Positions 1 to 13,066 are shown, counted from the first letter of the stretch. The stretch is 64,000 nt of DNA from an uncultured Pelagibacteraceae bacterium (GCA_902622955.1 CACNRP010000002.1:1-64000), one strand, 5' to 3'. Numbers and translations are program-made. Notes: generated by a model from the letters alone, not told the origin.

Positions 1-77
1 GCTATTTTTTTTTTACTAATACGCCTTAATAAAGATGAACCTAATAATCCACAACCAATAATTAAAATATTTTTCAT
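1..77 (-). CDS. tyrA: Prephenate/arogenate dehydrogenase, N-terminal fragment
   Basis: Only the first 25 or so codons are in the window; the gene runs off the left edge on the minus strand. The start ATG lies at 77..75 and overlaps the TGA stop of hisC in an ATGA junction, which argues for translational coupling. The visible peptide begins MKNILIIGCGLLGSSLL, a beta strand followed by a GxGLLGxS nucleotide-binding turn as in TyrA proteins, which oxidise prephenate or arogenate during tyrosine synthesis. The hisC-tyrA-metX neighbourhood is common in alphaproteobacteria and supports the call. The fragment alone cannot exclude another NAD(P)-binding protein. Confidence 0.6.
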   Translation of the reverse strand, partial: MKNILIIGCGLLGSSLLRRISKKKI

Positions 78-1159
78 TTTTTTAATACTTGCTTAATGAC
101 ACTCATAAATTTTAAGTTTTCTTTTTTAGACCCAATAGTTAACCTTAATTTATTCTTTATATGATAACCATCTTCTGTTGATCTTAAAATAACTCCCTTA
201 TTTTTCAGTTTTTCATACAAAAATTTTGCTGAATATCTGCATTTTTCAAAATTTAATAACAAAAAATTTGCTGAAATTGAATTTGAGAAAATATTATATG
301 TCTCAAGAAATTTCTTAATTTTTCCAGAATATAATAAATTATGTCTAATTGATTTATTTATGAAAACTTTGTCCTTCAACGACTCAATAGCAGCTAATTG
401 AGCAATACCATTTACATTAAATGGTGGTTTTATAACATTTAGTGCATCAACAATTTTTTTTGATCCGTATCCCCAACCTACTCTTAAAGAGGCTAAACCA
501 AACATTTTAGAAAAAGTTCTAAGGATGAAAACATTATCTTTATTTTTAAACAAATCTAACCCAGATGAATAATCTTTGTTTTTCATATATTCCGCATAGG
601 CATCATCTATAACTAGTAAAATTTTTTTATTTAATCTTTTTCTTAACTCTAAAACCTCTTTTTTAGTTAAGTAAGTTGCTGTTGGATTATTTGGATTTGC
701 TATAAAGACAATCTTAGTTTTTTTTGTAATTTTTTTTAAAATTTCTTTTACTGAAACTTTAAAATTAATTTCTTTTGCAAATACAACATTTGCGCCAACA
801 ATTTTTGAATAAATTCTGTACATTAAAAAACTATACTCAGGTACCACAACCTCATCTTTTGGGTTTAAAAACAACTGACATATCATTTGAATGACTTCAT
901 CTGAACCTGCTCCACAAATAATTTTTTCAAAATTACATTCATAAGCTTTTGATATTGCTTTTCTCAAATTTAAAGATTTTCCATCTGGATATTTATCTAA
1001 ATTCAGATTTTTATTTGACATTATTTTCTTTGCTCTAGGACTCATACCTAAAGCAGATTCATTTGCAGATAGCTTAATTACGTTCTTAAGTTTCTTAATT
1101 TTTGATTTACCTGGCTTATAAGCCTCAATATTATATTTTTTGAAATTTGGAGTTATCAT
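74..1159 (-). CDS. hisC: Histidinol-phosphate aminotransferase (class I/II PLP enzyme)
   Basis: A 361-residue fold-type I aminotransferase that would exchange the amino group between glutamate and imidazole acetol phosphate in histidine synthesis. Visible landmarks are the N-terminal SANESALG segment, the cofactor-binding GAGSDEVI at about 83-90, ANPNNPT at about 154-160, the DDAYAEY aspartate/tyrosine motif near 185-191, and the PLP lysine K218 in RTFSKMFGLA. The position directly upstream of tyrA, with a 4-bp overlap, suggests that it may also serve as the aromatic aminotransferase, as hisC copies linked to tyrA often do. The ATG start is unambiguous, and a spacer of 192 bp separates it from divergent metX. 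Confidence 0.88.
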   Translation of the reverse strand: MITPNFKKYNIEAYKPGKSKIKKLKNVIKLSANESALGMSPRAKKIMSNKNLNLDKYPDGKSLNLRKAISKAYECNFEKIICGAGSDEVIQMICQLFLNPKDEVVVPEYSFLMYRIYSKIVGANVVFAKEINFKVSVKEILKKITKKTKIVFIANPNNPTATYLTKKEVLELRKRLNKKILLVIDDAYAEYMKNKDYSSGLDLFKNKDNVFILRTFSKMFGLASLRVGWGYGSKKIVDALNVIKPPFNVNGIAQLAAIESLKDKVFINKSIRHNLLYSGKIKKFLETYNIFSNSISANFLLLNFEKCRYSAKFLYEKLKNKGVILRSTEDGYHIKNKLRLTIGSKKENLKFMSVIKQVLKK

Positions 1160-1232
1160 TTTTTTTAATTTATGAGCTCTTTATAGATAAAATTACAAAA
1201 TTTTATAGAGAATAAGAGGATTTTTTAAAAAA

Positions 1233-1261
1233 TTGACATAATAAATAAGTTCTAGTAAAAA
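1233..1261 (+). promoter_or_regulatory. Sigma70-type promoter of metX
   Basis: A perfect -35 TTGACA (1233-1238) is followed after 17 bp by TAAAAA (1256-1261). This would start transcription at about 1268, exactly where the SAM-II aptamer begins. The fit of spacing and riboswitch position is the main support; the -10 itself is weak. Confidence 0.55.
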
Positions 1262-1265
1262 AATT

Positions 1266-1317
1266 ATGCGCTGATTTAACTGAATTGCGAGCGCTTAAAA
1301 AAAACCGCTAAAATAGT
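1266..1317 (+). ncRNA. SAM-II riboswitch (metX leader)
   Basis: The sequence carries the SAM-II hallmarks in order: a P1 stem GCGCT (1268-1272) with AGCGC (1290-1294), the conserved loop start GATTTAAC directly after the 5' P1 strand, TTGC before the 3' P1 strand, an A-rich linker, and GCTAAAA (1307-1313) as the 3' pseudoknot strand. It closely resembles the marine metX SAM-II RNA whose structure is known. SAM-II folds as an H-type pseudoknot that binds S-adenosylmethionine and lowers expression of methionine genes, consistent with metX starting 35 bases downstream. A run of nine T (1317-1325) directly follows the pseudoknot strand, so control could be by transcription termination, by blocking translation, or both. 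No clear ribosome-binding site is seen in front of metX. Confidence 0.9.
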
Positions 1318-1351
1318 TTTTTTTTCTCACAATTCGAAACAGTCTAAAACT

Positions 1352-2467
1352 ATGAATACTGAGAAAAACATAAAAACACTAATTGTTAAAAAACCACTTA
1401 AATTAGACTGTGGAAAAACTATCAAAGATTTTCCGATAGCCTATGAAACTTATGGTTCACTTAATTCAAAAAAAGATAACGCAATATTGGTTTTTCATGC
1501 ACTAACTGGAGATCAATTTGTAACCGGTATAAACCCTATAACTAACAAAGAGGGTTGGTGGAGTTATGCGGTAGGTCCTGATAAAGCTATCGATACGAAT
1601 AAATATTTTGTTATTTGCTCTAACGTAATTGGTGGATGTATGGGTTCATACGGACCAAGTCATAAAGATCCTGATCAAAAAATTTTTGGAACAAATTTTC
1701 CTGTTATTACAATTAATGATATGGTGAATGCTCAATATAATTTACTTGATCATTTTGGTATTGATAAACTTTTTTCTATAGCTGGAGGTTCTATGGGAGG
1801 TATGCAGGTACTTCAGTTCATCAGCAACTTTCCTGATAAATCTAAAACAGTGATACCGATAGCAACCACGTCTAGTCATTCAGCACAAAATATTGCTTTT
1901 AATGAACTAGGCAGACAAGCTATTACAGCTGATAGTAACTGGAAAGATGGAAATTATACATCAAACGATACTAATCCTGGAAAGGGATTGGCGGTAGCTA
2001 GAATGGCAGCTCATATTACTTATTTATCTAAAAAAGGTTTGCAGGAAAAATTTGGAAGAAAGTTACAAGAAAGAGAAGATCTTAAATTTGGATTTGACGC
2101 TGACTTTCAAATAGAAAGTTATTTAAGATATCAGGGCTCAGTTTTTGTAGATAGATTTGATGCAAATAGTTATCTTTATATTACTAGAGCTATGGATTAT
2201 TTTGATTTAGCTAAGCAATTTAGAGGTAATCTTTCAGAAGCATTTATAAATACGAAAGCAAAATTTTTTATAATCTCATTTACGTCAGATTGGCTTTATC
2301 CAACACAAGAAAACAAAGATATTGTGATTGCTTTAAACTCAATAGGAGCTGATGTTGGATTTGTAGAAATTAAGTCAGATAAGGGTCACGACTCCTTTTT
2401 ACTGGACGTTCCTGATTTCTTAAATGCACTTAAAAACTTTTTAGATAAATCTTATGAAGAAAATTAA
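1352..2467 (+). CDS. metX: Homoserine O-acetyltransferase
   Basis: A 371-residue alpha/beta-hydrolase-fold enzyme that activates homoserine by acylation for methionine synthesis. The nucleophile elbow AGGSMGGMQ places the catalytic serine at about S147. The aspartate is probably in TSDWLYP and the histidine in DKGHDSFLL near the C-terminus. The family sequences LVFHALTG and NVIGGCMGSYGPS are present. The gene is under a SAM-II riboswitch and is followed after 2 bp by metW, the usual alphaproteobacterial pair. Members of this family use acetyl-CoA or succinyl-CoA, and the donor cannot be settled by eye. The length is normal. Confidence 0.93.
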   Translation: MNTEKNIKTLIVKKPLKLDCGKTIKDFPIAYETYGSLNSKKDNAILVFHALTGDQFVTGINPITNKEGWWSYAVGPDKAIDTNKYFVICSNVIGGCMGSYGPSHKDPDQKIFGTNFPVITINDMVNAQYNLLDHFGIDKLFSIAGGSMGGMQVLQFISNFPDKSKTVIPIATTSSHSAQNIAFNELGRQAITADSNWKDGNYTSNDTNPGKGLAVARMAAHITYLSKKGLQEKFGRKLQEREDLKFGFDADFQIESYLRYQGSVFVDRFDANSYLYITRAMDYFDLAKQFRGNLSEAFINTKAKFFIISFTSDWLYPTQENKDIVIALNSIGADVGFVEIKSDKGHDSFLLDVPDFLNALKNFLDKSYEEN

Positions 2468-2469
2468 TT

Positions 2470-3066
2470 ATGAAAAATGAATTTCAAGTAATAGCAGATT
2501 TAATTGAAAAAAATAAGAAAGTCTTAGATGTAGGTTGTGCCGATGGAACTTTGATGAAATTTTTAAAGGATAATAAAAACATAAATATAAGAGGATTAGA
2601 GATTTCAAAAGAAAAAGTGCAAGAATGTATTGCTAAAGGTTTAACTGTAATTGAGGGAAATGCTGAAAAAGATCTAAAACAATTTCCAGACAAATCATTT
2701 GATTATGTTGTTTTAAGTCAAACACTTCAAGCTTTCATTAATCCTGAATTAGTTTTAGACGAACTTTTAAGAGTTGGAAAAAAAGCAATAGTTACTATTC
2801 CTAATTTTGGATATTGGAAGGTAAGATTTCATTTATTATTTAAAGGTACAATGCCAATTACAAAAACATTACCAGATGAATGGTATAACACCCCAAATTT
2901 ACACATGTGTACGATCAAAGATTTTTTTTATTTTGTTAATTCAAGAGATATAAAGATTTTTAAATCACTCGCTTTAAATAATCTTAATAAATCAATAATA
3001 AATGAGAGTAATTTAGGGGTTAAAAATTTGTTTGCAGATCTTGGTATATTTTTGATAGAAAAATAA
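2470..3066 (+). CDS. metW: Methionine biosynthesis protein MetW (SAM-methyltransferase fold)
   Basis: A 198-residue class I methyltransferase-fold protein. Motif I is VLDVGCADGTLMKFL at about 18-32, followed by an acidic GLEIS that would hold the ribose of SAM, and by FDYVVLSQTLQ and ATIPNFGYW-like family segments. MetW partners MetX, and in some bacteria it is needed for MetX activity. It lies 2 bp after metX and must share its riboswitch control. A true methyltransferase substrate is not established for the family, so the role here is inferred from synteny. Confidence 0.85.
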   Translation: MKNEFQVIADLIEKNKKVLDVGCADGTLMKFLKDNKNINIRGLEISKEKVQECIAKGLTVIEGNAEKDLKQFPDKSFDYVVLSQTLQAFINPELVLDELLRVGKKAIVTIPNFGYWKVRFHLLFKGTMPITKTLPDEWYNTPNLHMCTIKDFFYFVNSRDIKIFKSLALNNLNKSIINESNLGVKNLFADLGIFLIEK

Positions 3067-3067
3067 G

Positions 3068-3787
3068 ATGCGTGTTGAAATTATACCATGTCTTCAAGAT
3101 AACTATAGCTATGTAATCATAGACGACACCAACAACTCTGCGTGCGTTGTAGATCCTGGTGAGTCTGAACCTATAATAAATTACTTAAAAAATAAAAATA
3201 TAAAACTAAAATACATTCTTAATACCCATCATCATTATGATCATATCGGAGGAAATCAAGAATTAAAAAAAAGATATAGATCGGTTGTTGTAGGTTTTAA
3301 AGGAGACTCAAAAAGAATACCTGGGATAGACATATTATTAGAAGATAATCAAATATGGAAAGCTGAAAACTTTGAGTCTAAAATTATACATATACCTGGA
3401 CACACCTCAGGCCATATTTGTTTCAATTTTTTTAAAGAAAAATTAGCTTTTGTTGGAGATACTCTTTTCTCACTCGGTTGTGGGAGAATATTTGAAGGCT
3501 CTTATGAGGAAATGTTTGAGTCTTTAAACAAAATTAAAATATTACCAGAAGATACAAAAGTTTATTGTGGTCATGAATACACTCTTAGCAATGCAAAATT
3601 CTGTAAAAAGTATGACTCTGAAAACAAAGATTTACAAAAAAAAATAGAAAAAATAGAAAAATTAAGAAAAAATGGAATTCCTACCATACCAACAATTTTA
3701 AAAGAGGAATTAGACTGTAATATATTTTTAAGAGCAAAAGATGTTAAAACCTTTTCAAAATTAAGAGAATTTAAGGATAATTTCTAA
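3068..3787 (+). CDS. gloB: Hydroxyacylglutathione hydrolase (glyoxalase II)
   Basis: A 239-residue metallo-beta-lactamase-fold thioesterase that would hydrolyse S-D-lactoylglutathione to lactate and glutathione in methylglyoxal detoxification. The binuclear metal site is visible as THHHYDHIGG at about 52-61, GHTSGHI near 111-117, GDTLFSLGCGR near 130, and GHEYT near 168. The C-terminal glutathione-binding region is short but present. It begins 1 bp after metW and closes this plus-strand group; a spacer of 64 bp then carries the rplU promoter. Other MBL-fold hydrolases are possible, but the GCGRIFEG and YCGHEYT segments are typical of GloB. Confidence 0.88.
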   Translation: MRVEIIPCLQDNYSYVIIDDTNNSACVVDPGESEPIINYLKNKNIKLKYILNTHHHYDHIGGNQELKKRYRSVVVGFKGDSKRIPGIDILLEDNQIWKAENFESKIIHIPGHTSGHICFNFFKEKLAFVGDTLFSLGCGRIFEGSYEEMFESLNKIKILPEDTKVYCGHEYTLSNAKFCKKYDSENKDLQKKIEKIEKLRKNGIPTIPTILKEELDCNIFLRAKDVKTFSKLREFKDNF

Positions 3788-3797
3788 TTAATTCGGC

Positions 3798-3825
3798 TTG
3801 ACTAAAGGCTGACTACAACTATATT
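3798..3825 (+). promoter_or_regulatory. Promoter of rplU-rpmA-obgE operon
   Basis: TTGACT (3798-3803) and TATATT (3820-3825) are spaced by 16 bp, about 26 bp upstream of the rplU start. This is close to the sigma70 consensus and sits in the only spacer before the ribosomal protein genes. Confidence 0.55.
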
Positions 3826-3851
3826 GCGTTAACTTTAAATAAAATCATACT

Positions 3852-4250
3852 ATGTCATACGCAGTAATAAAAACGGGTGGAAAACAGTATAAAGTAAAAT
3901 CTGGAGAAATTCTAAAAATTGAAAAGCTACCAGATTCTAAACCTGAGACTAAAATAGAGTTTAACGAAATTTTGGCATACGGTGATGACAAAACAATTGA
4001 AATTGGAACTCCAAATGTTGAAGGTGCAAAGGTAGAGGCTGATTTAATAAAAAATAGTAAAAATAGAACTATTTTAATTTTTAAAAAAAGAAGAAGACAA
4101 AATTCAAGAAGAAAAAACGGGCATAGACAAGAATATTCAATGATAAGAATTAACAAAATTTTTTCAAAAGATGGTAAAGTGTTATCAGAAGCTGAAAAAA
4201 TTTCTAAAACTTCAAAAAAAGAAGAAGTTAAAGAAGCAGTAAGCAAATAG
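3852..4250 (+). CDS. rplU: Ribosomal protein bL21
   Basis: A 132-residue large-subunit protein that binds 23S rRNA. The N-terminal YAVIKTGGKQYKVKSG motif and the basic KKRRRQNSRRKNGHRQEY rRNA-binding loop (about 77-94) identify bL21. The usual length is about 103 residues; the extra C-terminal stretch of about 25 residues is rich in Lys, Glu and Ser (EKISKTSKKEEVKEAVSK). It is followed after 14 bp by rpmA, as in nearly all bacteria. Extended, charged tails on ribosomal proteins recur in this window on S16 and L19. Confidence 0.96.
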   Translation: MSYAVIKTGGKQYKVKSGEILKIEKLPDSKPETKIEFNEILAYGDDKTIEIGTPNVEGAKVEADLIKNSKNRTILIFKKRRRQNSRRKNGHRQEYSMIRINKIFSKDGKVLSEAEKISKTSKKEEVKEAVSK

Positions 4251-4264
4251 TTATTAGGTAAAAT

Positions 4265-4519
4265 ATGGCAACAAAAAAAGCAGGTGGATCATCACGAAAC
4301 GGACGAGATAGTGCCGGTAGAAGACTTGGTGTAAAAAAGTATGGTGGTGAAACAGTAATTCCTGGAAACATAATTGTTAGACAAAGAGGAACTAAGATTT
4401 TTCCAGGTGAAAATGTTGGTATGGGTAAAGATCATTCAATATTTTCAGTTGTTAAAGGGAAAGTTGTTTTCAAAAAATCTAAATCAGATAGAACTTTCGT
4501 TTCTGTAAAGCCCAATTAA
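4265..4519 (+). CDS. rpmA: Ribosomal protein bL27
   Basis: An 84-residue protein of normal length whose flexible N-terminus reaches the peptidyl-transferase centre. [20 protein letters not shown] and the following GVKKYGGE are diagnostic. There is no N-terminal extension of the kind cleaved in Firmicutes. It lies between rplU and obgE. The 31-bp spacer before obgE holds a weak inverted repeat, TACAAC (4523-4528) and GTTGTA (4543-4548). Confidence 0.97.
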   Translation: MATKKAGGSSRNGRDSAGRRLGVKKYGGETVIPGNIIVRQRGTKIFPGENVGMGKDHSIFSVVKGKVVFKKSKSDRTFVSVKPN

Positions 4520-4535
4520 TAGTACAACTAATTAA

Positions 4536-6630
<2,095 letters not shown>

Positions 6631-7881
6631 ATGATTAAATATATGAATTTAATTGGAATAAAAGCTCGAAAAGCTAGTGAGTATAAAGTTACAACTGAAG
6701 TAAAAAATAAAGTCTTAAATGATTACGCAAAATTAATTAAGAATGAAAAAAAATTTATTATTAATCAAAATTCAAAAGATATTAATTACGCAAAAAAAAA
6801 GGGGTTAAAAGAAAACTTAATCAAAAGACTTCTGTTAAATGAAAATAAATTGAATGGAATTATAAATTCTATTTTAAAAATAGCTAAATTAAGGGACCCT
6901 ATAGACAACACTTTAGACAAATGGAAAAGGCCAAATGGTTTAAATATAAAAAGAGTATCAATACCAATTGGAGTTATTGGGGTTATTTATGAAAGTAGAC
7001 CAAATGTTACTTCAGATGTTGCTAGTCTTTGTTTTAAATCTGGAAATGTTGTGATTTTGAAAGGAGGCTCTGAGGCCATAAATTCAAATAAAGCTCTAGC
7101 TAAGCTGTTTAGAAAAGCACTTAAAAAAAATAAAGTTGATGAAAACTTTATACAATTTATCGACTCAAAACAAAGAAAACTCGTAGATATAATGCTTTCT
7201 AAAATGAAAAAATATATCGATGTCATCATACCTCGTGGTGGAAAAAATTTAGTTAAAAAAGTTTTAGAATTATCCAAAGTACCAATAATTGGGCACTTAG
7301 AGGGGCTTTGTCATACTTATATAGATAAAGATGCAGATTTAAAAATGGCTAAAGAAGTTGTCTACAACGCTAAATTAAGAAATACAAGTATTTGTGGTGC
7401 AACTGAAACTATTCTTTTTCATAAAAATATAATCAAAAAATTTAGTAATCCTATTTTGCAGGTACTTGAAAATAATGGTTGTAAAATAATTGGCGATAAG
7501 ATTTTGAAGAATTATTACAATGGTCAAGTATATCCTGCAAAAGAAAAAGATTGGGCAACTGAATATTTAGCATCAATTGTATCTGTTAAAGTTGTTAAAA
7601 ATTCTGAAGAGGCAATTAAGCATATTAATAAGTACGGAACTATGCACACTGATTCCATCATTACAAAAAATAAAAAGACAGCAAAGTATTTCCTAAAAAA
7701 TGTTAAAAGCTCAATTGCGATGCATAATACCTCAACTCAATTTGCTGATGGCGGTGAATTTGGATTTGGTGGAGAAGTTGGAATTTCTACAAATACACTA
7801 CCACCAAGAGGTCCTGTAGGTTTAAATCAATTAATTTCATATAAATATGAAATCACTAGTAATGGTAAAATAAGAAATTAA
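6631..7881 (+). CDS. proA: Glutamate-5-semialdehyde dehydrogenase (gamma-glutamyl phosphate reductase)
   Basis: A 416-residue NADPH-dependent reductase of the aldehyde dehydrogenase superfamily that makes glutamate semialdehyde for proline. Typical segments are IGVIGVIYESRPNVTSDVA, IIPRGGKNLV, the catalytic cysteine in RNTSICGATET (about C255), and a GFGGEVGIST tail. The chosen ATG follows the proB stop directly. An ATG four codons later (MNLIGIKARKAS) is an equally plausible start and would match family length better. Confidence 0.95.
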   Translation: MIKYMNLIGIKARKASEYKVTTEVKNKVLNDYAKLIKNEKKFIINQNSKDINYAKKKGLKENLIKRLLLNENKLNGIINSILKIAKLRDPIDNTLDKWKRPNGLNIKRVSIPIGVIGVIYESRPNVTSDVASLCFKSGNVVILKGGSEAINSNKALAKLFRKALKKNKVDENFIQFIDSKQRKLVDIMLSKMKKYIDVIIPRGGKNLVKKVLELSKVPIIGHLEGLCHTYIDKDADLKMAKEVVYNAKLRNTSICGATETILFHKNIIKKFSNPILQVLENNGCKIIGDKILKNYYNGQVYPAKEKDWATEYLASIVSVKVVKNSEEAIKHINKYGTMHTDSIITKNKKTAKYFLKNVKSSIAMHNTSTQFADGGEFGFGGEVGISTNTLPPRGPVGLNQLISYKYEITSNGKIRN

Positions 7882-7882
7882 A

Positions 7883-8404
7883 TTGAATAACACAAAAATA
7901 AAAATCGGTGTATTAGGTGGATCGTTTGATCCTGCTCACAAAGGGCATTTGGCAATTTCTAAGGAAGCAAAAAAAAGATTTAAACTAAAAAAAGTTATTT
8001 GGGCAATTACAAAAAAAAATCCATTTAAAACAGATAGTAAGACATCTGTTAATGACAGAATTAAATTTTGTAAAAAAATAATTGGTACAAATTCATTTAT
8101 TCAGGTTAAATTTTATGAAAAAATTATTAAATCAAATAAAACTATAAATTTAATCAATCATTTAAAAAAAAATAAAAGCATTGAAATTTATTTTTTAATG
8201 GGTGCAGACAACCTTATTAATTTTCATAAATGGCATAAATCTAAATTAATTTCACAAAAATGTTATATTCTGGTTTTTGACCGACATGGGTATAAAAAAA
8301 ATTCTTTAAAATCAAAGACATTTAAACGACTAAGTAAGGCCAATCTAGAGTTTATTGAGTTTAATAAAGTCAACATTTCATCTTCTCAATTAAGAAAAAT
8401 TTGA
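7883..8404 (+). CDS. nadD: Nicotinate-nucleotide adenylyltransferase
   Basis: A 173-residue nucleotidylyltransferase that joins ATP and nicotinate mononucleotide to form deamido-NAD. The signature GVLGGSFDPAHKGHLAIS at about 9-26 contains the (H/T)xGH-like nucleotide motif, and ISSSQLR near the C-terminus is the second phosphate-binding motif. The start codon is TTG, 1 bp after the proA stop; no ATG lies nearby and the protein begins correctly here. The position between proA and rsfS is the standard alphaproteobacterial order. It is slightly shorter than E. coli NadD. Confidence 0.9.
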   Translation: MNNTKIKIGVLGGSFDPAHKGHLAISKEAKKRFKLKKVIWAITKKNPFKTDSKTSVNDRIKFCKKIIGTNSFIQVKFYEKIIKSNKTINLINHLKKNKSIEIYFLMGADNLINFHKWHKSKLISQKCYILVFDRHGYKKNSLKSKTFKRLSKANLEFIEFNKVNISSSQLRKI

Positions 8405-8421
8405 TAATCTAAAATCAATTA

Positions 8422-8772
8422 ATGGACAAAATTTCAGACTTAAAGGAAATTGTAATTAACACACTAGATCTCAATAAAGCTCAAGATATTGTAACTATTG
8501 ATCTTAAAGACAAAAGTTCTATGGCTGATTACATGATCATAGCAAGTGGAACTTCATCTAGACATATCCAATCCTTGTCAGAACAAGTTTTAGAAAAACT
8601 TAAAAATAATGGTGTAAAGGACTCTAAAATTGAAGGTAAAGAAAGTGGAGAATGGAAACTTGTTGATGGGATTGATTTGATTGTTCATATTTTTCACCCA
8701 GAGAAAAGAAAATTTTATGAATTAGAGAAAATTTGGTCAGAGTTAATTCCAAAAGAAAAAGTGATGATATGA
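8422..8772 (+). CDS. rsfS: Ribosomal silencing factor RsfS (Iojap family)
   Basis: A 116-residue protein that binds L14 and blocks subunit joining when nutrients run low. The core sequences DYMIIASGTSSRH and GEWKLVDGIDLIVHIFHPEKRKFYELEKIW are characteristic. Its TGA stop overlaps the ctpA ATG in an ATGA junction. In many alphaproteobacteria rlmH and an EnvC-like gene follow; here ctpA follows at once. Confidence 0.93.
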   Translation: MDKISDLKEIVINTLDLNKAQDIVTIDLKDKSSMADYMIIASGTSSRHIQSLSEQVLEKLKNNGVKDSKIEGKESGEWKLVDGIDLIVHIFHPEKRKFYELEKIWSELIPKEKVMI

Positions 8773-9908
8773 AAAAAATTAAATTTTTATTATTAATTTT
8801 TTTCTATGTTTTTTATTTAAATAAAACAGTTATTTCAGCTGAAATTGATATTTATAAAAAAATTGATCTTTTTGGTGAAGTTTTAGAAAAAATTAATAAA
8901 GAATATGTTGATGAGATCGATCAATCTGAAAGCATGGACTCTGCGATTAATGGTCTTTTACAATCACTCGATCCATATTCAGCATACATGTCACCTAAAA
9001 TTTTTGAGGAAATGCAAACTGAGACAAGTGGTGAGTTTGGTGGATTGGGAATTGAAGTTGGCATGGAGGCTGGAGTAGTAAAAGTAATTTCACCAATAGA
9101 TGATACACCTGCATCTAGAGCTGGATTGAAAGCTGGCGATTACATAGTCAAAATAAATGATGTTCAGGTTCAAGGAAAATCATTGAGTGAAGCTGTTGAT
9201 TTAATGAGAGGACCTGTCGGTTCTGGAATAGAGTTAACAGTAAGACGAAGAGGTGAAAGAAAAGCATTAACATTTAATATCATAAGAGAAGTAATTCAAG
9301 TTCAATCTGTAAAATCTGAAATTATAGATGAAAATATCGGATACATCAGGCTTACTTCATTTAACGATAACAGTAGTGATCAAATAGAAAAACAAATTAA
9401 AAAACTTAAAAAAGATAAAAACTTAAATTCATTTATTTTAGATTTAAGAAATAATCCTGGGGGTCTTTTATCTCAAGCAATAAAGATATCAGATTTTTTT
9501 CTGGAAAATGGAGAAATAGTTTCAACAAAAAGCAGAAAGAAATCTGAAAACAGAAAATGGTTTGCAAAAAAAGGAGATATTACTGATGGAAAAACATTAT
9601 TGGTTTTAATTAACTATGGTTCAGCATCTGCATCTGAAATTGTTGCTGGAGCTTTAAAGGATCACAAAAGGGCAATCATCGTTGGTGAAAATAGCTTTGG
9701 TAAAGGTTCTGTCCAATCAATTATTCCATTAAAAAATCGTGGAGCTATCAGATTAACTGTCGCAAAATATTATCTTCCCTCTGGAAAATCTATTTCTGAA
9801 GTAGGTGTTAGGCCAGATATTGAAGTAAATGAAGAAGGTGATGATTTTAGAATAAAAACTGATACTGATAATCAATTAAACTACGCTATTAAGTTACTTA
9901 ACGGATAA
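8769..9908 (+). CDS. ctpA: S41 carboxyl-terminal processing protease
   Basis: A periplasmic serine protease of 379 residues when started at the ATG at 8769; the longer track start at 8733 only adds residues that overlap rsfS. From 8769 the protein opens with a clean signal peptide (KKIKFLLLIFFYVFYLN, likely cut near ISA-EI). A PDZ domain with its GLGIE carboxylate-binding loop is at about 78-160. The S41 catalytic domain shows LRNNPGGLL, the nucleophile in GSASASEIVAGAL and the lysine in GKGSVQSI. Substrates are probably envelope proteins with exposed C-termini. It is shorter than typical CtpA proteins of about 430-450 residues because the C-terminus ends soon after the catalytic core. Confidence 0.92.
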   Translation: MKKIKFLLLIFFYVFYLNKTVISAEIDIYKKIDLFGEVLEKINKEYVDEIDQSESMDSAINGLLQSLDPYSAYMSPKIFEEMQTETSGEFGGLGIEVGMEAGVVKVISPIDDTPASRAGLKAGDYIVKINDVQVQGKSLSEAVDLMRGPVGSGIELTVRRRGERKALTFNIIREVIQVQSVKSEIIDENIGYIRLTSFNDNSSDQIEKQIKKLKKDKNLNSFILDLRNNPGGLLSQAIKISDFFLENGEIVSTKSRKKSENRKWFAKKGDITDGKTLLVLINYGSASASEIVAGALKDHKRAIIVGENSFGKGSVQSIIPLKNRGAIRLTVAKYYLPSGKSISEVGVRPDIEVNEEGDDFRIKTDTDNQLNYAIKLLNG

Positions 9909-9909
9909 T

Positions 9910-10383
9910 ATGAATAAAAATTTTAAAGATTTACCACTGAGAAGTGGGGTCGGAATTGTGTTATTAAATAAACAAAATAAAGTATTCGTAGCAAAAAGGA
10001 TAGATAATCCTAAAAATTTTTGGCAAATGCCTCAAGGTGGCGTTGATGAGGGAGAGGATAATCTAAAAGCTGCATTTAGAGAACTAGAGGAAGAAACAAG
10101 TATCAAAAGCGTTGAACTTATAAAAGAATTAGATGGTACGTTAACCTATGATTTACCTGATAGATTACTAGGTATTATTTGGAAAGGAAAGTACAAAGGT
10201 CAGAGGCAAAAATGGTTTTTAATGCGATTTATTGGAAATGATAATGAAATAAATATTAATACATCTAATCCAGAATTTTTAGATTGGAAATGGATTGACT
10301 TAGATTTAATTACTGATGTTGTGGTTGATTTTAAACATCATGTTTACAAAGAACTTAAAGAAAAAGTAAAAAAATTAATTTAG
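9910..10383 (+). CDS. rppH: RNA pyrophosphohydrolase (Nudix)
   Basis: A 157-residue Nudix hydrolase. RppH removes pyrophosphate from 5'-triphosphate RNA to trigger decay; alphaproteobacterial relatives also cleave dinucleoside polyphosphates. The Nudix box is complete: GGVDEGEDNLKAAFRELEEET at about 45-65. RSGVGIVLLNKQNKVFVAKR and QKWFLMRFIG are family segments. It begins 1 bp after ctpA. Its last 9 bases overlap the end of the convergent atpC gene, so the two operons end tail to tail with no room for a separate terminator. Confidence 0.92.
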   Translation: MNKNFKDLPLRSGVGIVLLNKQNKVFVAKRIDNPKNFWQMPQGGVDEGEDNLKAAFRELEEETSIKSVELIKELDGTLTYDLPDRLLGIIWKGKYKGQRQKWFLMRFIGNDNEININTSNPEFLDWKWIDLDLITDVVVDFKHHVYKELKEKVKKLI

Positions 10384-10766
10384 AGTTTTTAAAACATCAA
10401 CTTTTTGATCTGCTAAATATTTAGATTGATCGTTAATATCGGTTTTATTAGCCTCTTCTTCTGCCTGTTTAAGTAAATCTTGTTGCTTTGATTTATCCAT
10501 ATCAGCAAGATTAAAAATCGTACTTGTTAAAATAGATAGATTGTTATTTTTAAATTCAACGATTCCATCTTCAACATAGTAATTTTCATCACCCGATTTT
10601 GATAAAATCTTAATTATCCCAGGTTTCAAAAAGGAAATAATAGAAATATGATCCTTCAATATTCCCATCTCTCCTTCAAAAGCAGGGACCACAACTTCTG
10701 AAACATCATCTTTTACTAAAAAAGATTTTTCTGGATTTACTATTTCAACTTTAAACTCTTCGCTCA

Positions 10767-10767
<1 letters not shown>
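10375..10767 (-). CDS. atpC: ATP synthase F1 epsilon subunit
   Basis: A 130-residue central-stalk subunit that couples rotation and can inhibit ATP hydrolysis. The N-terminal beta sandwich is evident (VEIVNPEKSFLVKDDVSEVVVPAFEGEMGIL), followed by a short helical tail. It is the last gene of atpHAGDC, overlaps atpD by one base (TAATG), and overlaps convergent rppH by 9 bases. Confidence 0.95.
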
Positions 10768-13060
<2,293 letters not shown>

Positions 13061-13066
13061 AAGTTA

